From Paenibacillus sp. FSL K6-1330 (lineage in GTDB: Bacteria > Bacillota > Bacilli > Paenibacillales > Paenibacillaceae), in the NCBI RefSeq assembly GCF_037976825.1, contig NZ_CP150269.1:3175501-3239500 (forward strand): DNA of 64,000 nt, given 5' to 3'. The position numbers and the translations under genes are program-made. The notes beneath the pieces are model-generated. The model had not been told where the DNA came from and made no database searches. It worked only from the letters and a program-made list of their open reading frames with translations. Numbering within the stretch: the first letter of the stretch is position 1; each line of letters starts with the position of its first letter. This document shows positions 34,058-43,459 of this stretch, in pieces.

Positions 34058-35305
34058 GTGCAAATACGATTATGGGATAACAATTTAAAGGTTAGATTAT
34101 TAGGTGAAGCGCTGTTCAATATGCTGTTTTGGATGTACTTTCCCTTCATAACGGTTTATTTCGGTGCGGCTTTAGGCAATCATATCGCGGGAATCCTCAT
34201 GACGGTTCCTCCGATATTCAGCATTATAGGCAGCTTGCTCGGCGGTGCTTTAGCCGATCGGCTGGGACGTCGCCCCATCATGCTGCTTGGCGCGTCGCTG
34301 CAGACGGTCATGTTTGCGATGTTCGCGTTATCGCCTTCGCACTGGATCGATTATGCCGCTTTTATCGGCATCGGATTCGGGGGAGCCATCTATAGACCTG
34401 CCAGCTCCGCGATGGTAGCCGATCTGGTTCCGGTTCAAGAAAGGCGGCAAGTATTTGCAACGTTTACGACAGCGAACAACTTGGGTGCTGTGCTTGGTCC
34501 GGCACTTGGAGCCATTTTCTTTTTTCAGTATCGGCAAGAGCTTCTGTGGTCATGTTCCTTCGTATTGCTGATCTATTTCATCGCGATTTACTTCATCGTT
34601 CATGAAACCCTGCCGGGGCCTGCCCAAAGTGTAAAGGCAACAGGGTCGATTCTTCAGGTATTCAAGGAACAGTGGAAGGGATATGGCATCATTTTTCGAG
34701 ATAAAGTGTTTCTGGTGTACATACTGGCGGGGATTTTTGCCCTTGTGGCGATCATGCAGCTGGATCTGTATTTGGCGGTATATGTGATCGATTATGTACC
34801 ACCCCAGGCGCTGTTCTCCTGGAACGGACATTCGCTTATGCTATCGAGCACAGAGATATTAGGGTGGGTGCTGGGGCTCAACGGTCTCTTGTTTGTTCTC
34901 TTTATTCTGCCGGTCACCAAGTGGTTTCGGAATTGGAAGGAGCGTGATGTATTCGTACTATCTTCCTTGTTATCCGGAGTAGGTACTTTTGCACTCGGAC
35001 TGAATACGAACATCTGGTTCTTATTCTTTGTAACCATTATTTTTACTTTCGGTGAAATGGCTCGTTCCCCAGTGACGCAAAGCTTTATTAGCCGTTATGC
35101 TCCAGAGCATGCAAGAGGACGGTATATGGGAGCTGACAGCTTACAGTTTACGATCGGAAGATTTCTGGCTCCGATGACGGTATTTCTGTCCACTTGGCTG
35201 CCGCCTATGGGTATATTCAGCATCATCTTGCTATCGGCATTAATCAGTGTGGCGCTGTATATCCTGCTATTTCGAATGTATGTAGAAGAAAAAAGCGCAG
35301 CATAG
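34058..35305 (+). CDS. MFS transporter
   Basis: A 415-residue, 12-segment major facilitator. The loop 2-3 motif GGALADRLGRRPIMLLG is present. GTG 34058 follows GAGAGAGGGAG. It resembles Bacillales drug or sugar-efflux MFS proteins (NIWFLFFVTIIFTFGEMARS then PVTQSFISRYAP is the YfmO/MdtH-like segment). Alone between two terminated units. Substrate unknown. Confidence 0.85.
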   Translation: MQIRLWDNNLKVRLLGEALFNMLFWMYFPFITVYFGAALGNHIAGILMTVPPIFSIIGSLLGGALADRLGRRPIMLLGASLQTVMFAMFALSPSHWIDYAAFIGIGFGGAIYRPASSAMVADLVPVQERRQVFATFTTANNLGAVLGPALGAIFFFQYRQELLWSCSFVLLIYFIAIYFIVHETLPGPAQSVKATGSILQVFKEQWKGYGIIFRDKVFLVYILAGIFALVAIMQLDLYLAVYVIDYVPPQALFSWNGHSLMLSSTEILGWVLGLNGLLFVLFILPVTKWFRNWKERDVFVLSSLLSGVGTFALGLNTNIWFLFFVTIIFTFGEMARSPVTQSFISRYAPEHARGRYMGADSLQFTIGRFLAPMTVFLSTWLPPMGIFSIILLSALISVALYILLFRMYVEEKSAA

Positions 35306-35428
35306 CTGACCTATGTTATGAGAGTAGAGGGCAAGCCTGGTTGTAACACAGCCGCACGCTTGCTCTCTTTTTTAATAAGATACTGAATGTGCCTGAAGTC
35401 TCTAAAGGAATAAATTTGGAATTCTCAA

Positions 35429-35457
35429 TTTACAAACCGATGGTCGGTATATATAAT
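35429..35457 (+). promoter_or_regulatory. Promoter with TetR-type operator in the spacer
   Basis: TTTACA (35429-35434), exactly 17 nt, TATAAT (35452-35457). ACCGA-TGG-TCGGT (35436-35448) fills the spacer, an ideal block for the TetR regulator encoded in the same unit. ACCGA/TCGGT arms are common in TetR operators. Confidence 0.7.
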
Positions 35458-35463
35458 GAGGTT

Positions 35464-35943
35464 ATGAAATTCGGAAGGTTGGTGAGGTTGATGATCCCAT
35501 TTGTTGCGATGATGGTTTCGCTACTTTTGTTTCGGACGCTGGGCTTCACAGGCTGGGAGTATGTAAATGACTGGGGCATTTCGCTCAGGTTTGCGGTTGC
35601 GGTCATGTTTTTGGTAACAGCTTCTGCCCACTGGGGAAAACGACGACCCGATCTAATCGCCATGATCCCCCCGGGAATACCGAATGCCCCGTTCATGGTT
35701 ACCTTCACCGGGCTGCTGGAGATTGCAGGCGCTATTCTCATCCTGATTCCGGCTACCACAGCTTTGGCATCTACAGGTCTCGCACTGATGCTGATAGCCA
35801 TGTTTCCTGCCAATGTATACGCAGCGAATCGCCATTTGTCACTTGGCGGCAAGCCGGTCACTCCAATCGGGCTGAGAACGGTTCTGCAAATCGTTTTCCT
35901 GGCCGCAGTTCTCATGGCGGGCTGGCTTCCGCCTCAGGGGTAA
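35464..35943 (+). CDS. DoxX-like membrane protein
   Basis: About 159 residues from ATG 35464, four membrane segments. Core motifs are AVMFLVTASAHW, FTGLLEIAGAILILIP and MFPANVYAANRH, as in DoxX/DUF4267-type proteins. The predicted transcription start falls near 35464, so ATG 35491 (MIPFVAMM), behind GGAAGGTTGGTGAGG, is an alternative start. First gene of a TetR-controlled three-gene unit. Confidence 0.75.
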   Translation: MKFGRLVRLMIPFVAMMVSLLLFRTLGFTGWEYVNDWGISLRFAVAVMFLVTASAHWGKRRPDLIAMIPPGIPNAPFMVTFTGLLEIAGAILILIPATTALASTGLALMLIAMFPANVYAANRHLSLGGKPVTPIGLRTVLQIVFLAAVLMAGWLPPQG

Positions 35944-35972
35944 CCAACTTATCATCAAGGAGGAGTTATTAG

Positions 35973-36599
35973 ATGAAGCAGGAAGAAAGGCGAGAGCAAA
36001 CCAAGCGAATACTGCTTGAAGCCACGGAAGAATTGATAAGGGAGCAAGGCTGCAGCCAAACCACCCTTAATGACATCATGAAGCGTTCGGGCTTGTCCAA
36101 AGGGGCCATATTTCATTATGTTTCAAGTAAGGATGAGCTGTTTGTGCACGTATTACGAGCTAAGCTTGCCGAGCAGAACGAGCAGTTCATGAGTGAAGTG
36201 AACAAGCAAGGGGACATTAAACAGTTTGAAGGACCGATGAATACCATTACCAACAGCATGTCGAGACTGGAAAGCCGTGACGATGTGAGCAACCTGATCT
36301 TAATGTACCTTATTGGCAAAAGCGATCAGCCCGAAATCGCCGACATTGTGGCTGGCTTCTATAGAGAAGCTACAGCGACTTCGAAGAAATGGATTGTTAC
36401 AGGCCAGGAAGCGGGGGTCATACCGGAAACCATCGATGCGGAACGGACGGCAGAGCTGTTTGAGCTGTTGTCGTTCGGACTGCGGATGCGAGGACTAATC
36501 GGCGTAAATAGTCATGTATTCGGCACGAAGGAATATGCGGATTTCATCATCGATATTCTTCGGCCCGGGCACCGGGAAGAGGGGAAGGATGGCTTATGA
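35973..36599 (+). CDS. TetR-family regulator (local repressor)
   Basis: A 208-residue repressor. The N-terminal helix-turn-helix is ILLEATEELIREQGCSQTTL then NDIMKRSGLSKGAIFHYVSS. AAGGAGGAG precedes ATG 35973. It sits between the DoxX-like and DUF2269 genes, and the promoter spacer carries a matching palindrome, so autoregulation of the whole unit is likely. Confidence 0.9.
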   Translation: MKQEERREQTKRILLEATEELIREQGCSQTTLNDIMKRSGLSKGAIFHYVSSKDELFVHVLRAKLAEQNEQFMSEVNKQGDIKQFEGPMNTITNSMSRLESRDDVSNLILMYLIGKSDQPEIADIVAGFYREATATSKKWIVTGQEAGVIPETIDAERTAELFELLSFGLRMRGLIGVNSHVFGTKEYADFIIDILRPGHREEGKDGL

Positions 36600-37057
36600 C
36601 ATTGTGGTTATTTCTGCACATCGCCGGATGTGTGTTATTCCTCGGCAATATCATTACGGCGGCATTCTGGAAAGTAAGAGCTGATCTGAAAGGGGATCCG
36701 GCAGAAATCCATAACACGGTTAAGAATGTCATGTTAGCCGATATGGTATTTACCCTGCCAGGTTTGCTGCTGATCATCATTTCAGGCGTTGTGATGGCTG
36801 TTCAAGCCGGATATGGAATGGGCGGAATGAGCTGGCTGATGGTTTCATTGATTCTGTTTGGTATGACGGGGATCCTGTGGGCTGGTTTATTGATTCCGCT
36901 GCAAAAAGGGATGATTCGGCATAGTAAACAATCCATTAGGGATGGGGTCATTACAGCAGGTTATAAAAGAGCTTCGGCGTATTGGGCGGTAGGCGGGACG
37001 ATAGCCACGCTGCTGCCGGTCGTTATTTTGTATTTCATGGTCAGCAAACCATTTTGA
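36596..37057 (+). CDS. DUF2269-type membrane protein
   Basis: A 153-residue, four-segment protein starting LWLFLHIAGCVLFLGNIITA, with a conserved His and N early, as in DUF2269 proteins. ATGA overlap of 4 bp with the TetR gene shows coupling. Function unknown. The terminator at 37072 closes the unit. Confidence 0.8.
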   Translation: MTLWLFLHIAGCVLFLGNIITAAFWKVRADLKGDPAEIHNTVKNVMLADMVFTLPGLLLIIISGVVMAVQAGYGMGGMSWLMVSLILFGMTGILWAGLLIPLQKGMIRHSKQSIRDGVITAGYKRASAYWAVGGTIATLLPVVILYFMVSKPF

Positions 37058-37071
37058 AGTGAAGAGAACGA

Positions 37072-37106
37072 TCTGATTGCCTAACGTGATCAGGCCGTTT
37101 TTTTGT
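37072..37106 (+). terminator. Terminator after the DoxX-TetR-DUF2269 unit
   Basis: AACG-CTGAT pairs with ATCAG-CGTT with small internal bulges, then seven T. Confidence 0.6.
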
Positions 37107-37233
37107 TTTGCGGTCATCCGCCAATGGAAACATGGGACTTAAGAAATGCTCTTCGCCCCGCCCGCAGGTGCATATTTAACCATCGTCTGCATACGATTAG
37201 GCGAGAAAGCTCTGAATAAGGGAGGGTGCCCAA

Positions 37234-39741
37234 ATGTCCGTTAATGATCAGCAGCTGGCACAAATCGCTATGGCCTATCTGCCGCACGGTGCTGAACTTG
37301 TACGAATCGATAAGCCTGCAGAACATCCTGCAGTTATCGCAGTCGACATCACGGGAGATCACATCCCAGAGATTGTCGGTGTGTCCCGATTGAATCATGA
37401 TCTTTATTTATTTGTGCTGCTTTACCGCAATGGCGGATATGAGGTCGTTGCCAACGTCTTGGGGCAGGGATATGGGGTTACTTCATTGACGGCGGCCCCC
37501 GTGTTGAACCCAGGTATGAATCAATTAATCGTAGGTTGGCGACTCGGTTTCATCTGGTCAAAATTGTCGATCTACGCTTGGACGCCAGAGGGCCTTCAAG
37601 ATATCGCACCTGCTGATATATATTACAGTTATATCGATATTGCGGATATGCCGGGTGCTTCGGGTCCGGATGGTCAGGCTGAAATCGCGCTTTGGATTCA
37701 CGATACAGGCGAAGCTTATCGAGTCGAGGTAGTCAGATGGAGCCAAGGGGCGTTAGTGACTGCACCGGATGTATACCCCTATTATTTCCCTGTCGTTGTA
37801 AGGTACTACGAGAGCTTGACGCAAGAACATCCGGATTATTCTTATTATTGGTATTACCTGGCGGATGCACAATATCGGGCCGGGATGCCGGAAGCGGCCC
37901 TTGTGTCGGTCCGCAAAGCACTTACGTTCGCAGAACCCTACCCGGCGCGTGAAACGCTGCTGGATCTTGAGAGGCGAATCAAGGAGATGCTGGCAAGCAG
38001 AGGACAGCCGCAGCAGCATGCCGGTTTATTTCCGGCATCCGTGAAGACGACGGACGGAACGAAGTGGGGATACATTGATCGTAGCGGAAGTATGGTCATT
38101 GAGCCAAAGTATGATGATGCACAGGATTTCCAGGACAATGGTCTTGCCATCGTGAGCGTGAACAGTAAGTATGGCCTCATTGACAGGTCTGACCGTTTCG
38201 TAGTGAAGCCTATATATCAGTCCATCAGCCCGTTCTCGGAGCATCGAGCGACCGTGATCGATGATCAAGGTTTTAAGATGATTAACGAACAAGGGGAAGT
38301 GCTGACACGACGAGGATTTCCGTATATAGCAGGGCTTCGAGAAGGAAGGGCGGTTTATTATGTAACTGATAATGGCAGTGGAGATGGAGCGAACAGCCGA
38401 TACGGCTACCTCGATTCCGCGGGCCAAGAGGTGATCCCGGCGCAATATGAGGAAGCGAATGATTTTGTCAATGGCAAAGCTGTTGTGAAAATAAAAGACA
38501 ATCTTTACGCGCTCATTGATCTCTATGGACGCCGATTGGCCAATTATCCGTTCGCCTACGTCGGACCGCCTGGCGATGGCTTGCTGGCCTTTCAGAAGGA
38601 TAGCACTGGCAAATACGGATATATCGATGAGCAGGGGAACATCGTCATTCCGCCGACCTATACTTCGGCATTTCCTTTTCATCATGACAGAGCGATCGTT
38701 AACAAGGCAGAAGATTACAAGTCGAAGTATGGCGTCATTAATAAGCAGGGCGAGTGGGTAATCCAGCCGGAATATAACGATATCCGGGACTTGAATGAAG
38801 ACCGGTTTGCGCTTGGGCGTGCGATTAATCCTGAACAGCCTTATATTGGTTCGATGTATGCCATTGCAGATTGGGATGGAAAGAGGTTATCTGATTTTGT
38901 ATATCGGGAAGTTTCTGATTACAAGCGAGGATTGGCCTCGGTTTATGATGCGAAGCAGACGTATTTTATTGACCGAACCGGCAGAGCGGCGCCGGGGTAT
39001 CCTCGAGTGAACGGCAGCGGTTCGCTCACGCTGGAACCAGGCGGACTAATTAAAGCCCTGGTCGATCAGCGTCTATCTTACCTGGACCGGTCGGGTCACC
39101 TCATATGGAAGCAGAACACGGTGATTCCGCTGCAACCACCTTATAAGGTAATGGAAGAAAAGTATAAACCTAATCCGGACTACTTAGTCTATTATCCACA
39201 GATCGATGGAATGCGGGATCAAGCAGCTCAGCACACGCTGAATACGAAGCTTAAAGAAATGTCACAGGTGAAATTCATTCCTCCGAATCAACAGCTTGAT
39301 TATACGTATACAGGCGATTTTGACGTCATTTTCTACAAGCAGAAACTGCTTGAACTGGAGTTGAACGGTTATAACTATCCCTCTGGTGCCGCACACGGCA
39401 TGCCAACGAAAGTTTACGCCGTGATCAATCTTGAGAACGGCAGGATGTATGAATTGAAGGACTTGTTTAAGCCGGGCAGCGATTATGTGAAGGAGCTCAG
39501 CCGCATTGTTGGTAAGCAGATTCAAGAGGATCCGCAGTATTCGTATGTATTCCCGGATAGCTATAAGGGAATCGCAGCAAACCAGCCCTTCTATGTAACC
39601 GGGGACGCATTACATCTGGTGTTTGCACCGTATGAGATCGCCCCTTACGCAGCGGGTTTTCCGACGTTCACAATTCCTTTTGCCCAGATCAAGGGCATGA
39701 TTGATACCGAAGGTGAGTTCTGGAAGGCGTTTCATCCCTAA
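37234..39741 (+). CDS. WG-repeat protein with C-terminal DUF3298-type domain
   Basis: An 835-residue protein without signal peptide or membrane segment. Residues 1-190 are an integrin-like N-domain (VIAVDITGDHIPEIVGVSRL), and 200-245 hold a TPR-like pair (YYLADAQYRAGMPEAALVSV). About 270-600 carry at least six WG repeats (KWGYIDRSGSMVIEPKYDDA; KYGYIDEQGNIVIPPTYTSA). About 640-820 are a DUF3298/RsiV-like domain (LNGYNYPSGAAHGMPTKVYA). GGGAGGG precedes ATG 37234. WG proteins are thought to bind partners or sugars; role unknown. Confidence 0.85.
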   Translation: MSVNDQQLAQIAMAYLPHGAELVRIDKPAEHPAVIAVDITGDHIPEIVGVSRLNHDLYLFVLLYRNGGYEVVANVLGQGYGVTSLTAAPVLNPGMNQLIVGWRLGFIWSKLSIYAWTPEGLQDIAPADIYYSYIDIADMPGASGPDGQAEIALWIHDTGEAYRVEVVRWSQGALVTAPDVYPYYFPVVVRYYESLTQEHPDYSYYWYYLADAQYRAGMPEAALVSVRKALTFAEPYPARETLLDLERRIKEMLASRGQPQQHAGLFPASVKTTDGTKWGYIDRSGSMVIEPKYDDAQDFQDNGLAIVSVNSKYGLIDRSDRFVVKPIYQSISPFSEHRATVIDDQGFKMINEQGEVLTRRGFPYIAGLREGRAVYYVTDNGSGDGANSRYGYLDSAGQEVIPAQYEEANDFVNGKAVVKIKDNLYALIDLYGRRLANYPFAYVGPPGDGLLAFQKDSTGKYGYIDEQGNIVIPPTYTSAFPFHHDRAIVNKAEDYKSKYGVINKQGEWVIQPEYNDIRDLNEDRFALGRAINPEQPYIGSMYAIADWDGKRLSDFVYREVSDYKRGLASVYDAKQTYFIDRTGRAAPGYPRVNGSGSLTLEPGGLIKALVDQRLSYLDRSGHLIWKQNTVIPLQPPYKVMEEKYKPNPDYLVYYPQIDGMRDQAAQHTLNTKLKEMSQVKFIPPNQQLDYTYTGDFDVIFYKQKLLELELNGYNYPSGAAHGMPTKVYAVINLENGRMYELKDLFKPGSDYVKELSRIVGKQIQEDPQYSYVFPDSYKGIAANQPFYVTGDALHLVFAPYEIAPYAAGFPTFTIPFAQIKGMIDTEGEFWKAFHP

Positions 39742-39854
39742 CCTTTCATCCTCGGGAATAGAAGCCGTGCATAGTCTTTCCATATGACCAAACAAGGTTT
39801 AAAATAGATGGAAAACTCCCCTTACATACACAGCTGAGATTAGGAGGTTTGGTT

Positions 39855-40268
39855 ATGGCAGATGGTATTGCAGGCAAAGAAGATTTCGTTATCACATGCG
39901 AGGAGGATTGCGGGAACGCACCGAAGAAGGAGTTGCTGAAGAGACTCCACATCGCTTTGGCTGGCATGGATACACAATTTATGAATGAGAATTTCACGGA
40001 TGGGATTCAGATGAGTTACGTTGGGGAAAGAATCGTTCATGGGAAGGATCAAGTGATTGAATCGTTATGTCAGCTGAAGTATGGCAAGACAGCCGAACTG
40101 CATATTCATCATCTGATAACGCACGGCAGCACCGGTGCAGCGGACGGAATCCTTGTATTCGATGACCGGAAGCGCCTGGCATTTTGTAACGTATACCGGT
40201 TTAGCAGCACCCTTAATGCTGCCAAAATTAAGGAGATTACTTCCTATTTCATCCCATTGTCTGAATGA
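39855..40268 (+). CDS. NTF2/SnoaL-like small protein
   Basis: A 137-residue protein. An N-terminal extension (CEEDCGNAPKKELLKRLHIA) leads into an NTF2-like fold (ALAGMDTQFMNENFTDGIQM; LFDD-type late strand ILVFDDRKRLAFCNVYRFSS). ATG 39855 has GGAGG 7 nt upstream. Stand-alone SnoaL-like proteins bind or isomerise small ligands. No catalytic residues could be assigned. Confidence 0.65.
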   Translation: MADGIAGKEDFVITCEEDCGNAPKKELLKRLHIALAGMDTQFMNENFTDGIQMSYVGERIVHGKDQVIESLCQLKYGKTAELHIHHLITHGSTGAADGILVFDDRKRLAFCNVYRFSSTLNAAKIKEITSYFIPLSE

Positions 40269-40294
40269 TCACGGCGTAGAAAGGACCATTATTT

Positions 40295-41515
40295 GTGGTA
40301 ACATTTTTTCTTCTAATTATTTATTTGGCCTTTATCAGTTTAGGGCTTCCGGATTCCTTGCTCGGGGTGGCCTGGCCGGCCATGCAGCCGGATATCGGTG
40401 CTGCCTTCGAATCCGCAGGGTTGCTATCGATGGTCGTAACCGGAGGCACGATTGTATCCAGCTTGATTAGCGGGAGCGTGATCGAACGCTTCGGAACGGG
40501 TATGGTTACGCTTATCAGCTGTTTGTTGACGGCGAGTGCGCTGCTCGGTTTTGCGTATGCGCCATCGCTGTTCTGGCTCATTCTGCTGGCGATTCCGCTG
40601 GGTTTAGGCGCAGGCGCGGTCGATACGGGACTGAACCACTATGTAGCAAACCATTATAAGGCCCACCATATGAGCTGGCTGCACTGCTTCTGGGGCGTGG
40701 GCGCAACGTTAGGGCCGATTATCATGTCCTATTCCATGGGTGCTAACGATACATGGAGAGACGGATATTTTACCGTATCCATGCTGCAGTTCGTTCTGGT
40801 CTTCATCCTGCTGCTCACGCTCCCACTCTGGAGGATCGTGGCAAGTCAGCATCGGCAGCCCGAAGGCATGATTGAAGAACAAACGGGAAATGAATCAACG
40901 AACAGCGATGAAGCCATTGTCCAGAAGCACGGAAAGCCGCTCCAAATTAGAGGGGTAAAGATAACCCTGTTGGCGTTTTTGTTCTATTGCGGAGTGGAAG
41001 CGACCGTCGGCTTATGGGGAGCGAGCTTTCTCGTAGGAACCCGAGATCTGTCCCCGGAAACAGCAGCAGTATGGGTGTCCATGTATTATGGAGGCATCAC
41101 ATTCGGCCGATTCATTACAGGATTCGTAACGCTGAGGTTGAACAATCGGACGCTCATCCGTGCTGGACAAGTGACGGCTATTACCGGTGCAGTCCTGTTG
41201 TTGCTGCCGCTGCATTCCTATCTTTCTCTCATTGGACTCATTGTTATCGGACTCGGGCTTGCACCCATATTCCCTTGTTTGCTGCATGAAACGCCAGCCC
41301 GCTTCGGCAAAGCTCAATCATCCAGAATCATGGGTTATCAGATGGCTGTTGCCTATACCGGCACCACGATCTTACCCCCACTGTTTGGTATCGTTGCGGC
41401 TCAAATATCGATAGGTTTATTCCCCGTCGTCATTCTGTTGTTTGCCCTGATCATGCTGCTCAGCTCCGAGAAAGTGAACCGGATCCTTTATCAAAGCAGG
41501 AAAAGCGAGGCTTGA
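40295..41515 (+). CDS. MFS transporter, FHS/fucose-permease-like
   Basis: A 406-residue, 12-segment protein from GTG 40295. The opening YLAFISLGLPDSLLGVAWPA and the half-repeat GLGAGAVDTGLNHYVANHY then WLHCFWGVGATLGP are typical of the sugar-permease FHS branch (FucP/YfkF-like). The middle cytoplasmic loop is long and polar. Starts 26 bp after the SnoaL-like gene, so possibly co-transcribed. Confidence 0.8.
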   Translation: MVTFFLLIIYLAFISLGLPDSLLGVAWPAMQPDIGAAFESAGLLSMVVTGGTIVSSLISGSVIERFGTGMVTLISCLLTASALLGFAYAPSLFWLILLAIPLGLGAGAVDTGLNHYVANHYKAHHMSWLHCFWGVGATLGPIIMSYSMGANDTWRDGYFTVSMLQFVLVFILLLTLPLWRIVASQHRQPEGMIEEQTGNESTNSDEAIVQKHGKPLQIRGVKITLLAFLFYCGVEATVGLWGASFLVGTRDLSPETAAVWVSMYYGGITFGRFITGFVTLRLNNRTLIRAGQVTAITGAVLLLLPLHSYLSLIGLIVIGLGLAPIFPCLLHETPARFGKAQSSRIMGYQMAVAYTGTTILPPLFGIVAAQISIGLFPVVILLFALIMLLSSEKVNRILYQSRKSEA

Positions 41516-41630
41516 TTAGAACCGGCGAACATCATATTTGAACATAAATGGATCATCGTAATATGCAAAATATCCCTCGAATGACGTTTCCACTTTAGCG
41601 ACAAAATGTACTAAGGTGGTGAATGTGAAA

Positions 41631-43244
41631 ATGCGAATAAACAGGATGATCCTCGTAATGCTGTCCCTTGTACTGATCTCGGTAATGGGATGCCGACATC
41701 AAAAACCTGGCGAACAGGATTTGCTGCGGGTTAAATCCGAACAAGGTTCTACACATAAGAAAGTCATATTCCTGATGGTCGACTCCTTAATGGCACAGGC
41801 GATTGATAAGGGCATTTCTCAAAAACAGCTGCCCACCTTTCAATATTTGATCGAACATGGACAATATTACAAGGATCTGGTTAGCTCTTTTCCTACAATG
41901 TCTGTCACGATTGACAGCACGATGTTGACGGGAAAATATCCGAATGGGCATGGCGTACCAGGTCTCCTATGGTATTCGTCCGACGATAAGAAGATGATCA
42001 ACTACGGAACAGGGCCGATGGAAATCCTCAAGCAAGGCATCAATCCGGTTCTGACTGATGCATTAATCCATTTGAACGGGAAACATTTAAATCCGGATTC
42101 ACCTACGATTTACGAAGAATTAGCCCGCATTGGCTTGAAATCAGGGTCGATTAACGGCTTGATATATCGGGGACCGACCGAGCATACGCTGACGATCCCG
42201 GATTGGATTCAAGGTCCGACTTCCCTGCCGAAACACATAAAAGTCAAAGGTCCGGATTTTTTAACTCTGGGAGCCTTGTCCAATCCCCTGGAAGGCCCTA
42301 AAGATACCAAGAATCTGCCTGACGATCTCACGGATCGGATGGGGCTGAACAATAAGTATGCAATCGAAGCCGTAAATTATCTGATTCGAGCCAACAAGCT
42401 GCCGGATTTTTTGTATGTTTATTTACCGGACCTGGACCAGAAGCTTCATAAAAAAGGTCCGTCAGAGCTCGAAGGCGTCAAAAAAGTGGATCAGCAGCTC
42501 CGGGCCGTATTAAATGCCTTCGGATCGCCGGAAAAAGCGTTCAACGAAGCGATTTTTGTCATCGCTGGGGACAGCGGCATGACACAGCTTCTTCCAGCGG
42601 AACAACGTTCGGAGATTGATATGCCCGCTATGCTGAAAGGCATCTCTGTTCTAAAGCCGGGTGAAAAGGTGAAAGCGGAAACCGAGGTCGCCCTCGCAGT
42701 CAATGAAACGATGGCTTATGTATATAATTTCAAGCCTAGTCGTTCTCTGCGAAGCTTAGCGGATATCCTGAGCAAGGATGACCGCATCGATTTTGTTGCT
42801 TGGAAAGAAAACGGATGGATTCATGCTCTTCAAGGATCCACTTCGAAGGAACTCCGATATAAGGCGAAAGGTAACCTGATCGATCGCTATAAACAAACGT
42901 GGACCGTGAAGCAGGATGCCGATGTGCTGGACCTTAAATTGAATGCCGATCATCGAACCTTGGATTACGGACAGTATCCCGATGTGCTGGAGAGGTTGTC
43001 CGGTTCGCTGAATTCTCATAAAGGAGAATTTTTGGTCGTGACGGCTAAACCGGGATACGAATTGGCGGACCGGAGCTCTCCGACGCATGCGGGGGGCGGG
43101 GGCCACGGCTCGATTCGCCAAATGGAGTCGCTTGTGCCACTTATCATTGCGGGAACTAACGAAAAGCCTGCAAATCTACGAATGGTTGATCTAAAAGCCT
43201 ATTTACTTGATCTGTTGACGAATCACGTTCAGAAGACAAAATAA
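41631..43244 (+). CDS. Lipoprotein of the nucleotide pyrophosphatase/phosphodiesterase (alkaline phosphatase superfamily) type
   Basis: About 537 residues. The N-terminus RINRMILVMLSLVLISVMGC has a lipobox (V-M-G-C). VIFLMVDSLMAQ holds the first metal Asp, and FPTMSVTIDSTMLTG the nucleophile Thr in an F-P-T context. Later ligands are in YLPDLDQKLHKKG, VIAGDSGM and THAGGGGHGS. Type I phosphodiesterase/NPP-like enzymes hydrolyse phosphodiesters outside the membrane. AAGGTGGTGA is upstream. Monocistronic. Confidence 0.85.
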   Translation: MRINRMILVMLSLVLISVMGCRHQKPGEQDLLRVKSEQGSTHKKVIFLMVDSLMAQAIDKGISQKQLPTFQYLIEHGQYYKDLVSSFPTMSVTIDSTMLTGKYPNGHGVPGLLWYSSDDKKMINYGTGPMEILKQGINPVLTDALIHLNGKHLNPDSPTIYEELARIGLKSGSINGLIYRGPTEHTLTIPDWIQGPTSLPKHIKVKGPDFLTLGALSNPLEGPKDTKNLPDDLTDRMGLNNKYAIEAVNYLIRANKLPDFLYVYLPDLDQKLHKKGPSELEGVKKVDQQLRAVLNAFGSPEKAFNEAIFVIAGDSGMTQLLPAEQRSEIDMPAMLKGISVLKPGEKVKAETEVALAVNETMAYVYNFKPSRSLRSLADILSKDDRIDFVAWKENGWIHALQGSTSKELRYKAKGNLIDRYKQTWTVKQDADVLDLKLNADHRTLDYGQYPDVLERLSGSLNSHKGEFLVVTAKPGYELADRSSPTHAGGGGHGSIRQMESLVPLIIAGTNEKPANLRMVDLKAYLLDLLTNHVQKTK

Positions 43245-43307
43245 TTTGCAAAGGCGATTCAGTCATGTTCCATGACTATGCCATTGTTGTGAAATTTGCA
43301 AGATATT

Positions 43308-43350
43308 AGGCACTCTTTTTCGATTTTATGGAAAAGGGTGCCTTTTTCGT
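43308..43350 (+). terminator. Terminator after the lipoprotein gene
   Basis: AGGCACTCTTTT pairs with AAAAGGGTGCCT, then TTTT. Confidence 0.75.
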
Positions 43351-43459
43351 AGCGATTTATTTGAACTTTACCGTTATAATATGATGTAACTTCGGCTTCT
43401 CGATGGTGAAGTGTAGAAGATAAATACACATAAATACATGGCAACGGAGGGAGAACATA

